From Spirometra erinaceieuropaei (taxonomy: Eukaryota > Platyhelminthes > Cestoda > Diphyllobothriidea > Diphyllobothriidae): a DNA stretch of 64,000 nt. The DNA is taken from assembly GCA_902702965.1 (NCBI GenBank), contig CACRXP010000189.1:327885-391884 (forward strand). The letters run 5' to 3'. This document shows, piece after piece, positions 10,657 to 23,005 of the stretch (its first letter is position 1; each line of letters opens with the position of its first letter). Both the position numbers and the translations under genes were made by a program. A model generated the notes under the pieces. The model made no database searches. It worked only from the letters and a program-made list of their open reading frames with translations, and was not told the origin of the DNA.

Positions 10657-11473
10657 TTTATTCAAGACCCTTGGGGGTCCCATCGTAGCAAGAAACAATA
10701 ATTTTACATTAATTTTAGAATTTTAGACGAGGCATACAGAATTATTACAGTACTTAATTCATAGTTTGTGAATAAGTAGTATGTTACGAAAATTTGGAGC
10801 TAGCAGTAAAAAAAACTCTTAACATAAAAAATGAGTATGATTGGATTAGAACTATAGGAGAAAAAACTTCCGCTCCTTAATATATAAAACGCAGGCAGGA
10901 CCAGACTGTATATGGCATTTTATTAAGGATTTCATGGAGGCGTAAGTAGGCGGGTCAGGCAGGACTGGCCTGTATGAAGACTTGAATAAAAGGTTCGTGT
11001 CGGGAATCATCAAGGGAGAATTCATATGCCGGATGAGGCCACCCATGCCAAAGTGGCGAATTGAGAACCAGTTTCGAGGCGATAGGAACCCAGATGCGAT
11101 CAGTTGCATTCAGCCGAATCCAGGCGAGGACGGGGCAAGGGAGATTGGACCAGACTACTAGTGTATGGCAAATACAGAAGGTTCCACCAAGAGCGTCGAT
11201 AGATCGTATTCTGTGAGGGCACGATGGATGCACTGAAAAACCGAAAAATTAACACTTTTGATGAAGGATCCTAGGAAGCGATACGACTCACAAAAGAAGG
11301 AAATGTGAGCAGAAACGGAAATTTAATGGCGGCGTCCTAAATTCCCGGTGGCCCTTTCTCATTGTCATTGAGAATGTTGTCCAGGAAGGATAAGGAAAAT
11401 AAAAGTTTAATCCAGTGAGTATTCAGATAAAGGCGTAGCCTTCTCTTAAATGTGTGTAGATTATCTGAAGAAC
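10657..11473 (-). other. LINE5 3' region
   Basis: This lies between the end of the C-terminal domain and the triplet tail. No coding signature is convincing, and it is presumably the 3' UTR of LINE5 or a mix with older repeat. Confidence 0.45.
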
Positions 11474-12690
11474 TTATATTAAATGAAGGTTATTCCAGTG
11501 GAAGGTATATCTGAAAGCGAAAAAAAGAGAGCGCTTAGAGGTGGAGGAAGCGGGAGGAGGTATCATTAGGGAAGAGTTGCGATGATTGTATTGGCGACTA
11601 CTAGAGGTAAATGTGGAAATCCGAGGAAGAGTTGAATTATTATTAATGCCACAGAGGAGACAGAAGCCTGCTACCAGTCTTCGAACCCATAAAAAGTTTA
11701 AGTTTATTAGCTTGCATCTATCTGAGTAGGGGATATTTGGATGTCCCCTGCCTAAAAGTTTTCTAGTAAAATATCTTTGGATATTCTCAATTTTTAAACG
11801 ACTAGCCTCGTTCATCAAACCAAAGAATGGGCAACAATACTCGCGAGTGGGATTTACAAACACATGATAGTCTTAATTCAGTTTCAGGAAGATAGAAATT
11901 GTAAGAAATAATGCCACAATTCTGGGCAGCTTTGGCTGTAATTCTGTCAGCGTGCGGCGAGAGAACAAGATTATGAGTGTAGCTTAAACCTAAATCCTTG
12001 ATGGTTGTACATTCAGTCATAGGTGTGCCTTGAAAGACCACTGGTTGAGGTAGCCTATCATGTTCAAAACACATATAGCGACATTTAGACGGAGAGAATT
12101 CCATCAGCCATTTTGAGCTCCAAGCTGAGAGAGCAAGCAAGTCAGCATGGATTTGCTGCAGGCAATGAAGGCTCGTAGATTTATTAAAAGAATATACACA
12201 TTTGAGATCATCGGCATAAATAAATTATTCAGAATGTTTAACTGCCATCGAGATATTATGTAAAACAGGAACAAAAGAGGACCTAAAACCGTGCCTTGTG
12301 GGACACCGCCTATAATACGGCTTTCACTCGAAAGTGATGACCCCACTAAAACCTTTTGTTTACCATTAGACAGGTATGACTTGATAAAGTCTATTAGGGG
12401 ACTGCGAATTCCAAGAGCTTCTAATTTAACGAAGAGTCTTTTATGTGGCACTTTATCAAAGGCTTTACTAAGATCAAAATAAATAACGACAACAGATAGA
12501 TGGTCATTACGAAGAGAGGTAAGTAGATTGAGAAACGACAGATGACATGTTTCACAAGAGCGATCTAGTAAAAACCCATGTTGGGAAGGGCTAATAACTT
12601 GATTGGCCATGCAACGTCGGTCAGTTGTCTGATGACAGAGGTGGGTACAGTGGCTGACATAGCTAAAGATCCCATCTGCACGTGTCAGAT
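11474..12690 (-). pseudogene. LINE5 reverse transcriptase and C-terminal domain, frameshifted
   Basis: Three overlapping minus-strand frames together form one RT. The first (12104-12769) has SPSQHGF, motif A IYFDLSKAFDKVPHKRL and motif B' GGVPQGTVLGPLLF. Motif C survives as IYADDLKC near 12205-12230, but in another frame, so a frameshift lies between B' and C. The second frame (11802-12140) has WSSKWLMEFSPSKCRYM, a typical post-motif-C segment. The third (11474-11863) has RLKIENIQRYFTRKLLG and SDRCKLINLNFLWVRRL, the C-terminal region common to Jockey/CR1 elements. The element is inactive. Confidence 0.85.
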
Positions 12691-12779
12691 ACATGATCTG
12701 ACCTTCAAAACGCACAAACCACAAGGGAAGCGGGTGGAATCTAAAGTGTGGAATAGGATAATTTCTCAAGGGATCAGTA

Positions 12780-14960
12780 GACCTCCTAACAGGAATTTAA
12801 GGTCAATGGGACCAATTGACTGTCGGAATTGTTCAGTTACTCAGTGTTTGACGGAGTCCAATGGTCCTACGTCGAAAAAAGGAACTTCCACAGACGTTAG
12901 TATGCTCCAAAATCTGCTGAACAATACGTTTTACCTCAAATTGAAAAGAACCGTTCGTGTCGCCCCCGGGATTTGCGAAAACGCTAATGAACAGTCGGAA
13001 ATTGTGCGACTAAGGCATACCAAAATAATTTTGGGTAGCAAAGAGAAGGCTACGTTACTAATGTCTAGAAAAACCGACCTTTGCATCTTTAACGAGTATG
13101 TTTTTAGATGGACTCTTGAGCTGAACGTCTGAAGCATCCTGGATTAGTGACGGAATTGAAATGGAGACTGGCTGATGGACAGAGCAATCTGGCTATGCTC
13201 GTGGGACGAATAATACGGAGAACCACGGTGTGGCAATGGAACCAGACAATGGCAATGACGCAGCGGCACCGCAGTAGTGGCAAGATTGAGACTCCCGAAT
13301 GTTATAAACTAAAGCACTTGTATGCGAATGCCCAGAGTCTGTTTTCGATGCTCGTCGAACTGAGAATACAGGTAGCCAATTTACGGACGGATTTTATGAA
13401 AACAACAGAAACGCGATTATCACAAAGCTACGGCGGTTGTGAGATGGCTTTACCAAGATACCAGCTATTTAGATGCGACAGATAGGGCTGCAGGTCGGAG
13501 GCGCTGACGTGTATTAAACGAACAACTTTACCATGTATTAAAAGACCGAGAATAGTACTGACGATGCGGAGGCTATTTGGTGGACAGCAAAGACACAGAG
13601 TTCTCAGTCCGTTGAAGTTGTGACTGTCTACCGACCACCAAGAGCGGGTCCCGATGTAGATATTGGCCTGCAGTAGAACGTGAAGGAGATCGCAAGTCAA
13701 CCTGATGTTGTCCACGTGAGTGAAATCAATGCGCCCGGCATTCGATGGGGCGATATGCAAGCAAAGAGATCGAAGTGTACTTTCCATCACCGTCCTCTAA
13801 AGACAACGCCGGAAGCTCTTCTCCCTCGGCATGTCATAGTTATAAAAAGGACGCGTGGACGACAACAGGCTAGTTGTTTGTGTCTCGTTTTCACAAGAGA
13901 TCCCAACAGTAGATACCAGGTATGTTGCTTACCTCCGCACCGTCGAAGGGCTCATGCAGTGTATTTATAGGAACACTGAATATATTCTGTACCATATGCA
14001 GCAGTCGAAATGAGGTCGAATATATGACGAGAGACCACTGTCAAATAAGAGTTGAGACGCTAAGAAGAGACTGGGGTGTGCTCATCTCCGGAAACGTCGT
14101 CGAGGATTGAGCGTTATTCAAGAATTGTTAATTAGAGTTATGAAGAGTCACATTTCCTTATCAAGGCCAGAAAAACAAAAAGGTCTTAGTGGCTAATATG
14201 AGATCAAGAGGAGAGTTCAACGAGAAAAAAACGCTGTGAAAGAAGTTTTGTGCTAACAACAAAGGTGCAGTCTTTCAAGAATACAAAGTCCAGTGGAACA
14301 AAGTTTAAGACTTACTTTTCAAAATCCCACGGGATTTCAAGTTTACTTTGTTTCACTGTGTCGATTTAGGTCCTGGGTTTCTTTATAGATTCATGCGAAG
14401 GAGTACACGTAACAGGAGGTCGATCATTTTATAAGGAATGGTGAGGGTCTCGAAATGTCTGGCATTTTTTACAGTTCCCGTAGAATGTTATCGCACGAGA
14501 AGGAGATTTCATACCACCTAGTTAAGAGAGCGTCGGGTTGTCAATTGGTGAAGGTATTCTGTTTCGAGCAAAATTGACTTCTAAAGAACTACAAAATTAA
14601 GGTAATATAAATCCCCGGATATAGACGATATTCTAGCAATACTGTCCGCTGAAATTGTCCAAGAACTATTTGACCCATTATTCCTGTGCTAGAAATTAGT
14701 TAATACAGAAATTATTTCCTAATAATGGCAAACATTCCACGTTGTAGAGATTCCCAAAAGCGGTAGTCGTGCACTTGCGCCCAACTGCAGACCCTTCAGC
14801 CAGACCTCGGTCTACTGCGAAGTCATGAAAAAGGTCATAAAAAATGCATTGATAAGTCATTCAGAAACACAAAACCTCTTGTTCAATATACAATACGACC
14901 CCCGTAAGGGGCAATCATATGTGACGAACTTGATTTACACTATGCAAAGCCGGGCAAGAG
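12780..14960 (+). pseudogene. LINE3: decayed ORF1, endonuclease and RT start
   Basis: A plus-strand relic of the LINE2 type. ORF1 similarity appears at about 12850-13130 (RLRHTKIILGSKEKATLLM compares with RPLKIILANEAQASHLL in LINE2). The endonuclease begins near 13310 (HLYANAQSLFSMLVELRIQV, then TTETRLS and YQLFRCDR). EINAPGIRW near 13730 replaces GDFNAPGIDW, and ASCLCLVF near 13875 matches NCLDLVF. The RT survives only as VIKNALISHSETQNLLFNIQ and nearby residues (14835-14900). Only one copy of the endonuclease N-terminal block is present, unlike LINE2. It is cut off at about 14960 by another repeat. Confidence 0.7.
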
Positions 14961-15305
14961 TACGCAAAACAGAGTCAGGACTACAGGAAAATGGATCAGA
15001 CACAGTGACAAACAACAGTAAACACTCAATCTACGCGTGCCACATGCGACCTGGTCTCCAACCAATGCTTCAGTCGACACTTAGCAGGATGGCGGCCATG
15101 ACCCCACCTGGGCGGAGGTAGCTTAGGGGCTACATTGAGAAGGGGGCATAGCAGCCTGAGTCTCTGCCCTCGGGGAGATCGATTTATCCAGTCAGTTAGT
15201 GTCCCTCTAACCTACGACTATTAGCGCGTCCAGGTAGATTTAAGTGCGTCAGTTTCGTTATAACGAGGAATTAGTTGAACAGTTGTGTGAATTAATTCAC
15301 AGTGT
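14960..15305 (+). repeat. Medium repeat R1, copy 1
   Basis: About 345 bp is shared with 18690-19040, including CCTGGGCGGAGGTAGCTTAG and GTCAGTTTCGTTATA. It contains no coding signature. It abuts the pLTR of PLE-A on its right. Confidence 0.75.
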
Positions 15306-16262
15306 CAGGCAATAGAAGCGAAGAGACGAGTCCCAGGAAGCAGTCTTGAAGAAGAAGACACAATCGAAGGGACAAGAGCTTTATTAGCCTGACGTTTCGG
15401 ATTCCTACTCGAATCCATCATCGGAGACAAAAGTAGATAAGGGTGGTTCGTGCATAAGGGGATCGTTGCACGTGGCGTGATGGCCGACATTCGCGTCGTT
15501 AATTGCTGCAATTTCATCACGTGCGATGGATGTTGGTGTGCCGATTGCTCGACCATCTAACGCGCTGACCCGGGTGTTGGGAAGAGTGTTCACCTGTGCG
15601 CTCCCCGCGTGGCCAACTACTCCGCCTAAGCGAAGCCTCAGCACCGAGTATGGAATGGGAAGATCATTGCACTTGTTAATGGACTGGGGGCCAGTAAACC
15701 ATGACTCAAGCAGCTCCCGGCTTCCGCACTTGTCACCTCTTGCGAGAATTTCGGCCTCTTCGAATTTAAATTTGTGGTCGGATCTCGTCGAATGAGCCGC
15801 AACTTGAGAACTGGTGTCATTTCTGCGCACCGTTGCAGCGTGTTCGGCCATTAGCATTTGGGGCTGTCTTCCGGTTTGTCTGACACAGTTGCTTTGTCCG
15901 TAACTAAACCAGATCCGATAAACGACTCCAGACGTTTCTAGCCGTGGCAGTGGGTCTTTCGGTTTCATTAACTGACGCCTGGTGGCTGCCTCCGGTCTGT
16001 GTGCAACTCCAACCCCAAGTGGTGCGAGAAGGCAGCCGACAGCTTCCGAAACGTTCTTGACATATGGAAGCGCTCGCCAAAATTTGGTGTACGTGCGGTT
16101 AGGACTTTCGTCCATTTTGCGTATACACCCGTTGACGAAGTTGCGCAGGTAGCCATTGGCTTTGAAGACCCGTCGGAGGTATTGTAGTTCGGCCATCTTG
16201 TTTTCCGGCTCACCGCAGTGCGTTTCGACACGCAGTGGTAGACTTGTGATGCACCTTCCGCA
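15305..16262 (-). mobile_element. PLE-A: 5'-truncated Penelope-like element
   Basis: This minus-strand copy of the PLE-B family keeps the 3' pLTR (15308-15440), the GIY-YIG domain and the end of the RT region. The 288-codon frame at 15405-16271 shows ETHCGEPENKMAELQYLRRV, then SGVVYRIWFSYGQSNCVRQT in place of the GIY-YIG core, and RELLESWFTGPQSINKCNDL. The Cys-Ser-Cys-Gly and VGET residues of PLE-B are altered to FSYG and VRQT, so the nuclease is probably dead although the frame is open. The RT catalytic part is missing, as in typical 5' truncation. Confidence 0.88.
15383..15432 (-). ncRNA. Hammerhead ribozyme-like motif, mutated core (PLE-A)
   Basis: On the minus strand the order is stem I strand, CCGATGA, stem II, GAAA, CGTC. 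Stem II is a perfect 6-bp GGATTC/GAATCC hairpin. The core reads CCGATGA instead of CTGATGA (U4 to C), which should abolish cleavage. The palindromic ACGT that forms a minimal stem III and the GTC cleavage triplet are kept. Confidence 0.7.
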
Positions 16263-16264
16263 CT

Positions 16265-16480
16265 CCGCCATCCTCTCCTGTCTGCACCCTATGTAAAGAC
16301 AGAGTCAAGCGAATCGGAGGCGTGAGAGGGCGCAGGTGGCTGGCATGTCGAAAACCTAAACGTATTCCCAAACCCGGTGGTCCAAAACACACTGTGACCA
16401 AGATTTCATTTACAACAACAGACGAGGAAAGCTCGATTCGGATCCCACGGACCACATACTGCACATAAAGGCAGCTATCG
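16265..16480 (+). repeat. Medium repeat R2, copy 1
   Basis: It shares AATCGGAGGCGTGAGAGGGC and the following GCAGGTGGCTGGCAT with 19430-19500. The similarity is clear for about 70 bp and weak beyond. I do not recognise the family. Confidence 0.6.
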
Positions 16481-18689
16481 AGTCAGAACACTGATGCTGC
16501 CGAATAATTATGGAGCTCACGTATATATTTCAGACACACAATAACACTTTTTCCCGTTTGATTTCGGAACCGCGTCCTACACGAGAATACGTTTAGCGAT
16601 TTAAGATGGTCGGTTATGCGATACAAAACCAAGAACAAGTCGATACAAGCCAAGCAAAACTGCCTCGCTAAGACGAACTTAGTACAGAATAAAGGCAACG
16701 GGTGAATCGTCAGTTAATGACCACGAAACTCTAACCAGCCGGAATTATGATTATGAAAGATTCGTAAAGGTATGTGAGTCCTATCTGAAATCCATTTTTT
16801 CAGACGGGTTGAACATTACACTCGAGGCGATCAAGGATAGGAGATCAGCTTTACCCACGCTCTAAGTTCTTCCCATCTAATGTCAGAAGTTCATGAGCTG
16901 CGGGCGGTGATTTGTTTAAATATTTAAGTCATTCTCTTCCGACGCTCAGGTTTACACAATTCTCTTAATCAGAAGCGCTGATAAGAAGTGAGCTTGACGC
17001 ACCAAACCATTCCAAAAGTATTGTGAGTCAGAATAACAGAACCAGGAAAGGTAAAACTTTTCCAGACAATGAGCGGTCGTTTTTCTGACGCCGTTAACGT
17101 TTTCGAAGCCTACAGCAAATATATGCAAGCAGTGACGTAAAATTTCAACGTGCAGATGAACTAAATTTCCAAGTAAAATAGGAGAATTTAATAGCCAAAA
17201 TTTATAAATAAATTGAAAAATCGTCACTTTCCGAGTCTTTTTATTTGCCTCAAACTTCCTGTCTGTGTGCTGCTTTCGGAAGGCATAGAGGTTGATGCGT
17301 GTAACACCCACAATTCAGATGAAAATATTCCACTGAATTATTTGTACAACCTTCCTCTTCAAGTTGTAAACGCTGGAAAGTCATAAGTTAGCAGCTACAT
17401 TGTAGATATATTTATCAGTTTTCTTAAAAAGTGTTTAAAGGTGTGTGGGATGGATGATCGCCTGATTGATTTGCAGGAAATGCAATCAAATCTGGGCTTC
17501 GTAAGCATTTACTTGATTCCAAAAACTTCCGGACAGCGAGTATGCATGCTGACTGAGTTGTTAAAAGTTTATGTAAATAACGAGAGTTGATAGGCCTTAC
17601 AACGCAATGAGGAGGGGGTCGGCAGTAGTTATGGAATCGGGACGGAATTCAATTCGTAGTAGTGAACAGCCTGCATTTGTTTTCGTTCGTCAAACCGGAT
17701 TTACTGATCTTATCAGTTCTTCGAAAACGAAATCCCGTAAACAACCGCTGTTTTCCTCAAAACATGCATTATTAAATTATGCTCAAGTCTTGGACCAAGT
17801 GGGCACTTATGCTTGCTCAAAGGGATTTAAGGCATCCGGAATGTTTGCTATCCACTTGGAGTCGTTAACGCAAAAACAACATTCTCTCACTTTGAAATTA
17901 TGATTTTGTAAGTGTCTTCAAATGTATGCACAAATTTTCCTGTGCCTCGTGCTTGTTCTGATATCCTTAAAGAGGCCTAAATTCCCGAAATGCCAGTGGG
18001 ATCATGACGTCAAAATTTGCCGCTTACTCGGAAAAAAACTATACTAATATTGTTGGACGCGCATTTTCGCGTCAACTTGCAAAAAGTGTCTCAAGACAAT
18101 TTGTTAGAGTCCACGCATAATTTTATAAGCGTCATAAGAAATTGGCTGCAACCGTTGTTGTCAGCAGGGAGAAAAATTATAAAAAGCAGGTTGTAACCTA
18201 AGTATGTCTGCAGCATATCGGCAGGATTGCATCGTGAAACGCAGTTTTCTAACCGTTGCCTAAAGGCTGACCTACAGTAGCGCGAACTGTGTAATCGATT
18301 ATTGCGTTCTATTTTTGCTGCATTGACAGAAGGAAATTGATTTTTCTAAAATGACAAAGGACCAGCCTTTTAATCACTATGGAGGAATGTACATCTTAAT
18401 TGAAAGTTATTACGTAGAAGAAAATTATTTATGGGTCTGAGGTAAACATGCCGGTTTAGACTATTTGCAAACTATCCCTCTACCGCGCTACTGCGGTCTG
18501 CGTAAGTGTCTCTACAAAGCCCCTTAAATGTACTAGCTATATCTCAAAATGTGATTAGTTGCATCGGGTGCGATAACTTTGGTAGTTCAACCGTCGAGAA
18601 CAACAATGTTTGCCGCGTATCCCAGAGCGTGGTAGGTGTAGGTCGATGACTTGCGCGTGAACCGGAAGACTTGCGCAGCATCTACCGCA
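16481..18689. other. Unassigned DNA, 2.2 kb
   Basis: Moderately AT-rich, with short open frames on both strands. None has recognisable domains, and I see no repeat that recurs in the window. Confidence 0.45.
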
Positions 18690-19040
18690 CTCTCTCCTCC
18701 CTCGTCCTCCTAAGTCCAGTAATAAGGCAGAGTCGGGACTACAGTAGACGGAATCAGGCGCAGTAATAAACAGCAGTCAACGTCCGGTCTATGCGACCTG
18801 CTCTCCGCCCAGTCTATCAAGTCGATACAAAGCAGGAAGGCGGCCGAGATCTCACCTGGGTGGAGGTAGCTTAGGGCCTACATTCAGAAGGAGACAAAGC
18901 ATTCTGGGTCTCCGCCCTGGGAGGATCGACTTGCCCGGTCAGTTAGTGGCCTTTCAAACCACGACTACTAGCACGTCAGTTTCGTTATAGTGTGGGATTA
19001 GTTGAAATGCTGTGGGAATGAATTCCACAGTGTCGACCTC
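18690..19040 (+). repeat. Medium repeat R1, copy 2
   Basis: Second copy of the unit at 14960-15305, in the same orientation. It shares GGAGGTAGCTTAGGG, the CTCCGCCCT segment and GTCAGTTTCGTTATA. It has diverged by substitutions and small indels. Confidence 0.75.
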
Positions 19041-19626
19041 AGTCTCTCTCTCTTCCCTCTCCCGAGCGCCTGCCCACTGTCCGAGCTAGTCGGCCATGTG
19101 ATGCGGGGTTGGACTCTGGTGGCCGAAGCGGAGTGAGCACGCGACTAAGCTTTCCAGCACATCCACATGCGTATCATTTGGTACGGGCAGTACGCACCCT
19201 GCGCAACCCAGCGGCCCAGTTTGGTCCCCTTGATGGTCCAGCGCATCTCCGGCCTGGTCCATTGTAGGGATGTTGTCGTCATGCGACAATTCGACCGTCG
19301 ATTTCGACTGTGTCCACCGTGTACTCCACAGCAAACTGAGAGATAGGACGGTGACCTTTTCGTGAGTTACCTTATAAGAATGGTAGACTTGCGCAGCAAC
19401 TACCGCACTCCACCTTCCTCCATACGCCTACACCACATGTCAAGACAGAGTCCAGGAAATCGGAGGCGTGAGAGGGCGCAGGTGGCTGGCATGGCGAAAA
19501 CCCTGTCCTATACACAGGGCAGGTTACGTGGGCTGGTAGTTGCTTGTGTCAAAACAGGGCGTCGTCTGGGTGCGCGTAAGTAGCGCATGTCTCACACGTC
19601 TGCACCAGCGTGAGCTAGTGACTAGT
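19041..19626. repeat. Unassigned DNA with R2 copy 2 (19430-19500)
   Basis: The R2 segment recurs at about 19430-19500. The rest, including an 82-codon minus-strand frame at 19086-19334, has no recognisable features. Confidence 0.5.
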
Positions 19627-20628
19627 TACAGTAGGTGGGCTAACTCATGAAATGTCAACGGAAATTCCGAAATAAGTTTTTGTTTGGAAAAGATTAATTA
19701 AGCGGTGTTGTAAAACTAGCCAGCCTGCAACATACTTCTACAATATCTCAGTTACCTCAGGATGCTGGCTTTCGAGAGAACTTCCTTCCGGCTGCATGCA
19801 AAAAAACCACACTCTGTAAAAAATGACTAGTCAAACAACGTGAATTTTTCTCATCGATTTTCTATGTCCCCAAAAATTCCAATTATATTTCATGAAAAAC
19901 ATCCACAAAAATATTCATTCATTTGCTCATTCAGTAGAAAATTATCTCTTCTTTCAATCTTATACTCGAAGAAGAGTAGAATTCGGTTTTTAAGAACCTT
20001 TCCAATTCCCCAATAATTTTGAACCCGCTCTACCGTTACACTTGGATTCAGGGTTTCCTATCTACGAGCCGTGTATTTTCCGCGTACGGAAAACCACATA
20101 CTTCTCTACGGTATTAAGAGGAGACCATATAGAGCTCATAAAATCTAGCAGTGGATTTGAGCCACATTGTTAACTTTACAAGCCACGTCGTTACATGCGG
20201 AGACATGACGTTTTATGAACGGCCATTTCACGGTATTAAAAAATCTCACAACGAGAAACGTTTTTAAGACCGAATTATATCCTTCTTTCGAGAGTAAAAA
20301 TTGAAAAAGACGTCATTCTCTACCGAATGAGCAAAAGAATGAATGTTTTTCTGCATGTTTTGCATGAAATATAATTGGACGTTTAGAGGCATCGGAAATC
20401 AATGAGAAAAATTCATGCCAATTAAGTAGTCATTTTTTACAAAATATAGTTTTTGCATGCAGCCAAGAAGAAGTTCATTCGAGAGCCGGCATCCTGAGGT
20501 AACTGAATTATTGTAGAATAATGATGCAGAAGGATTAGTTTTACAACTCTACTTAATTAATCCTTTTCGAAATGAAAACGCATTTCGGAATGTCGGTTGA
20601 CGTTTCATGAGTAAGCCCACCTACTGTA
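19627..20628. mobile_element. TA-flanked palindromic element, copy A
   Basis: The 1-kb element begins TA-CAGTAGGTGGGCTAACTCAT and ends with the inverted form before TA. The arms (roughly 380 bp each, 19627-20010 and 20250-20628) are inverted copies of each other around a central unique segment of about 240 bp. TA at both ends suggests TA target duplication, as in Tc1/mariner-type non-autonomous elements, although such long arms resemble foldback elements. No transposase is encoded. Confidence 0.85.
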
Positions 20629-21212
20629 AGTTTCGAACGCGTAATTGGTTGATGTATCGGCCGAGTCGGAGACGCATGATCACGAGGGCGCACGAGCGAC
20701 CGGCGACGCCGACCGTCGTGCATGAGATGGCGCCGGTTTGTGCGCGCAGTGGTGACTCAGCGTAGCGGGACCAGGGACGCCTCAGATCAAGCCTGATGAG
20801 GGGTGGGGTGTATTAGCGGTGTAGCGGCAGAGAACGTCAAGGATAGCGCAGATCGAAATAGCGAAGCACTAGGAAGAGATCCTGGCTAAGATTGCTCTGA
20901 ATAGAGGTGTTAGCATGTCGCAGAACTCATTCATACGCATGGGAAGACAAAACGCTAGGTGGGCATTAAGGTTTAATGGGAAGAGATGGAAACTGGGAAT
21001 GCATGCAATAGTAGTTAATTGGGACAGATGTGTTATGTAGCCGCATCTGAGGTAAACAAACCCCAGCAAGCTGTAATACGGGACCGGTAGGAATAGGGAT
21101 TTTTACAGGTTGGGTTGGGAAACGCACAGGCGACATGTTCAAGTAATTGTATACAAAAGAAAAGCGATAGGGAATGCGCGGTTGTACTTTGAGTAGTTGA
21201 AAAGTAGTCCGA
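20629..21212. other. Unassigned DNA
   Basis: GC-rich at 20640-20830, where a weak similarity to 28480-28570 exists (both contain ATGATCACGA and a GAGATGG block). No gene is recognised. Confidence 0.4.
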
Positions 21213-21412
21213 ACCCCTAGCCCTAATCCCCAGCATTCACCTTAACTCTGACCCCTAACCTTAACCCCAAACACCTAATCATAACCTTTAACCCTAACCT
21301 CCTAACCCTAAACCCTGACCCCTTAGCCCTTACCCCTAACCTGAGCCCTTAGCCCTTAACCTCTAATCCTAATCCTAGACCACAGCCCTAAACCCTGACC
21401 CTGAAACATCCA
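21213..21412 (+). repeat. Degenerate telomere-like tract (CCCTAA type)
   Basis: About 200 bp is built from variants of CCCTAA/ACCCTAA/CCTTAA in one orientation. Flatworm telomeres are TTAGGG, so this is an eroded interstitial telomere-like or minisatellite tract. Confidence 0.75.
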
Positions 21413-22039
21413 ACGCAAAAGATAGGAGGAGAAGATAGGCAGAGAGTCAAGAAGGATCACAGCCACTGAGCCGAAAAAGGTAGAAAAGGCAACAAAGAAA
21501 CAAGGCCTCCAACAGAACACACACTGCAACGAACAGCAACACGATGTCAACGTAATCCCACCAACTCAAAATAATTAAGTAACTCAACAGTATTGTGGTC
21601 ATCAGGTGCGGTTACATAACCACATCTTACCGTTTATTATTGTACAAAGGGGACGAGTTGCAATGAGGTAAGGCGACACAGACATGCCAGTCAAATAACC
21701 GGTGGAGGGCCGAGGGATGTGCCGAGGTTGAGAGAGAGGGGAAGTGTGCGACGCGAGCCTTACGGCAAGTTGCGTGGAAGGGGTCGGCGGTAGAGCGATG
21801 GAAGAGCACCAGCCGTTTTCACTGACACGCCATCAGCATCGTAGGTCCACCCGCCAAAAGTGTCTCTTCATTCAAACAACCCTATTCAGATCGTGGGGAG
21901 TTACAGCGGCAGTCCTACAGATCAGCACGGTTTTCGTGGCCGTCGGCTGTCGAACAGGCGCCGACAATGGCGGCAAAGAAGCGCCTGCTACATGCTCCAT
22001 GGGTGATCCGATATAGCCTATATCAGCGCCGTCAGTCCT
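21413..22039. other. Unassigned DNA
   Basis: Short open frames occur on both strands but none is convincing. Part may be decayed 3' region of PLE-D. Confidence 0.4.
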
Positions 22040-22275
22040 ACGTGACGTTTTCACAAGGCCTTCTCAGGCGTCTTCCAGCCGAATCACCGTGGCTGTCTCA
22101 AAGACGAAACTGCGGTTCTGCTGTTGTATGGGACCATGCAGAACCATGTGCGGGATCTTGCTGTTGATTGCAAGCTGGTTTTAGTGCAATCATGTGCCAG
22201 GTCGTTTGTCCGTTTCACCAGCATATTGTGCGCCACAATTTTGACATGATATGCTGTAAACTACGCGAGCCTCCA
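22040..22275 (-). pseudogene. PLE-D: GIY-YIG domain remnant
   Basis: The minus strand at 22195-22270 reads VVYSISCQNCGAQYAGET, the GIY-YIG N-terminal motif of a Penelope-like element with its Cys-X2-Cys pair. About 60 bases further on, NSKIPHMVLHGPIQQQN and FVFETATVIRLEDA match the middle of the same domain. Stops and frameshifts separate the pieces. The sequence differs from PLE-B and represents another PLE family. No RT is visible upstream. Confidence 0.7.
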
Positions 22276-22521
22276 GTGGTTGATTTCAGAGAGATCAGAG
22301 CTAGTCAGCAGCGAGTAGGCAGGTCAGTATAAGTGCGTCTGGCAGGCGGAAAGGTCTAATAAATCCACTTCAGCGGGAATAACTAAAACATCACTATGAT
22401 AAGAAGTGGTTGAGTATGCAAGTACGTGTTTTCATCACAATAATATGCCCACCTATTTGATTTTGACCGGTATGTCGTATAAGAGGTACGCTTCTGTCTA
22501 AGCTCAAGAAAATGATTGCAT

Positions 22522-22590
22522 TTAGGGTTAAGGCTAGGGTTAAATTTAAGATTGAGACTAAGGGGAGTGTTAGAGTTATCTTTAAGTTTG
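22522..22590 (+). repeat. Short telomere-like tract (TTAGGG type)
   Basis: TTTAGGGTTAAGGCTAGGGTTAA and looser variants occur over about 70 bp, in the opposite orientation to 21213-21412. Confidence 0.55.
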
Positions 22591-22904
22591 CCTGCCGCTT
22601 GGCGACTTACCCACTCCTATCTTCTTTAATCATCAACCTTGAATTGCTTGTTTTCCACCCGTTTACACGCCCCGATTCGCATCTGCCTAATTGCGCGGTC
22701 TATTCCGACATCTCGTTAGAGCATTTAAACAAACACATGACAGAAATGCGACTGTTATCAATGTCTTCCACAGTTTCGCTAATTGTCGCATTCATCTGAT
22801 AAAACAAATACTAACTGCCACTCCTCCCCCTAGTTCAAGAGTTCCTGTGCTCCATTTCCTCAATGGGCTTACACATTCAATTCTTGCTTTACAGTAACTT
22901 AAAG

Positions 22905-23005
22905 GAGGGAGTTTCCGAAACGTCAGCTTAAATATCTTTTGATCCACAAACTTGTCCTCTTGTCGCCTTCTTCGGGAGATGATGAACACGATAAAATGTC
23001 CCGAC
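22905..23005 (+). repeat. Decayed PLE pseudo-LTR fragment
   Basis: CCGAAACGTCAG, the 3' half of the PLE hammerhead, is followed by sequence similar to 27214-27300 (TTGATCCA compares with CTGGTCCA, and ATGATGAACACGATAAA with ATGCTAAACACGATAAA). The CTGATGA part is not recognisable, so the ribozyme is lost. Confidence 0.55.

Larger units (their letters stand above)
10626..12700 (-). mobile_element. LINE5: second LINE family, 5'-truncated
   Basis: A minus-strand copy of a different CR1/Jockey-type LINE. It runs from the RT through a C-terminal domain and a long 3' region to a tail made of TTA/ATT triplets at 10626-10656. The triplet tail and the protein sequence differ from LINE1/LINE2. The 5' end near 12700 is approximate. 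It is flanked on both sides by decayed plus-strand LINE pieces. Confidence 0.8.
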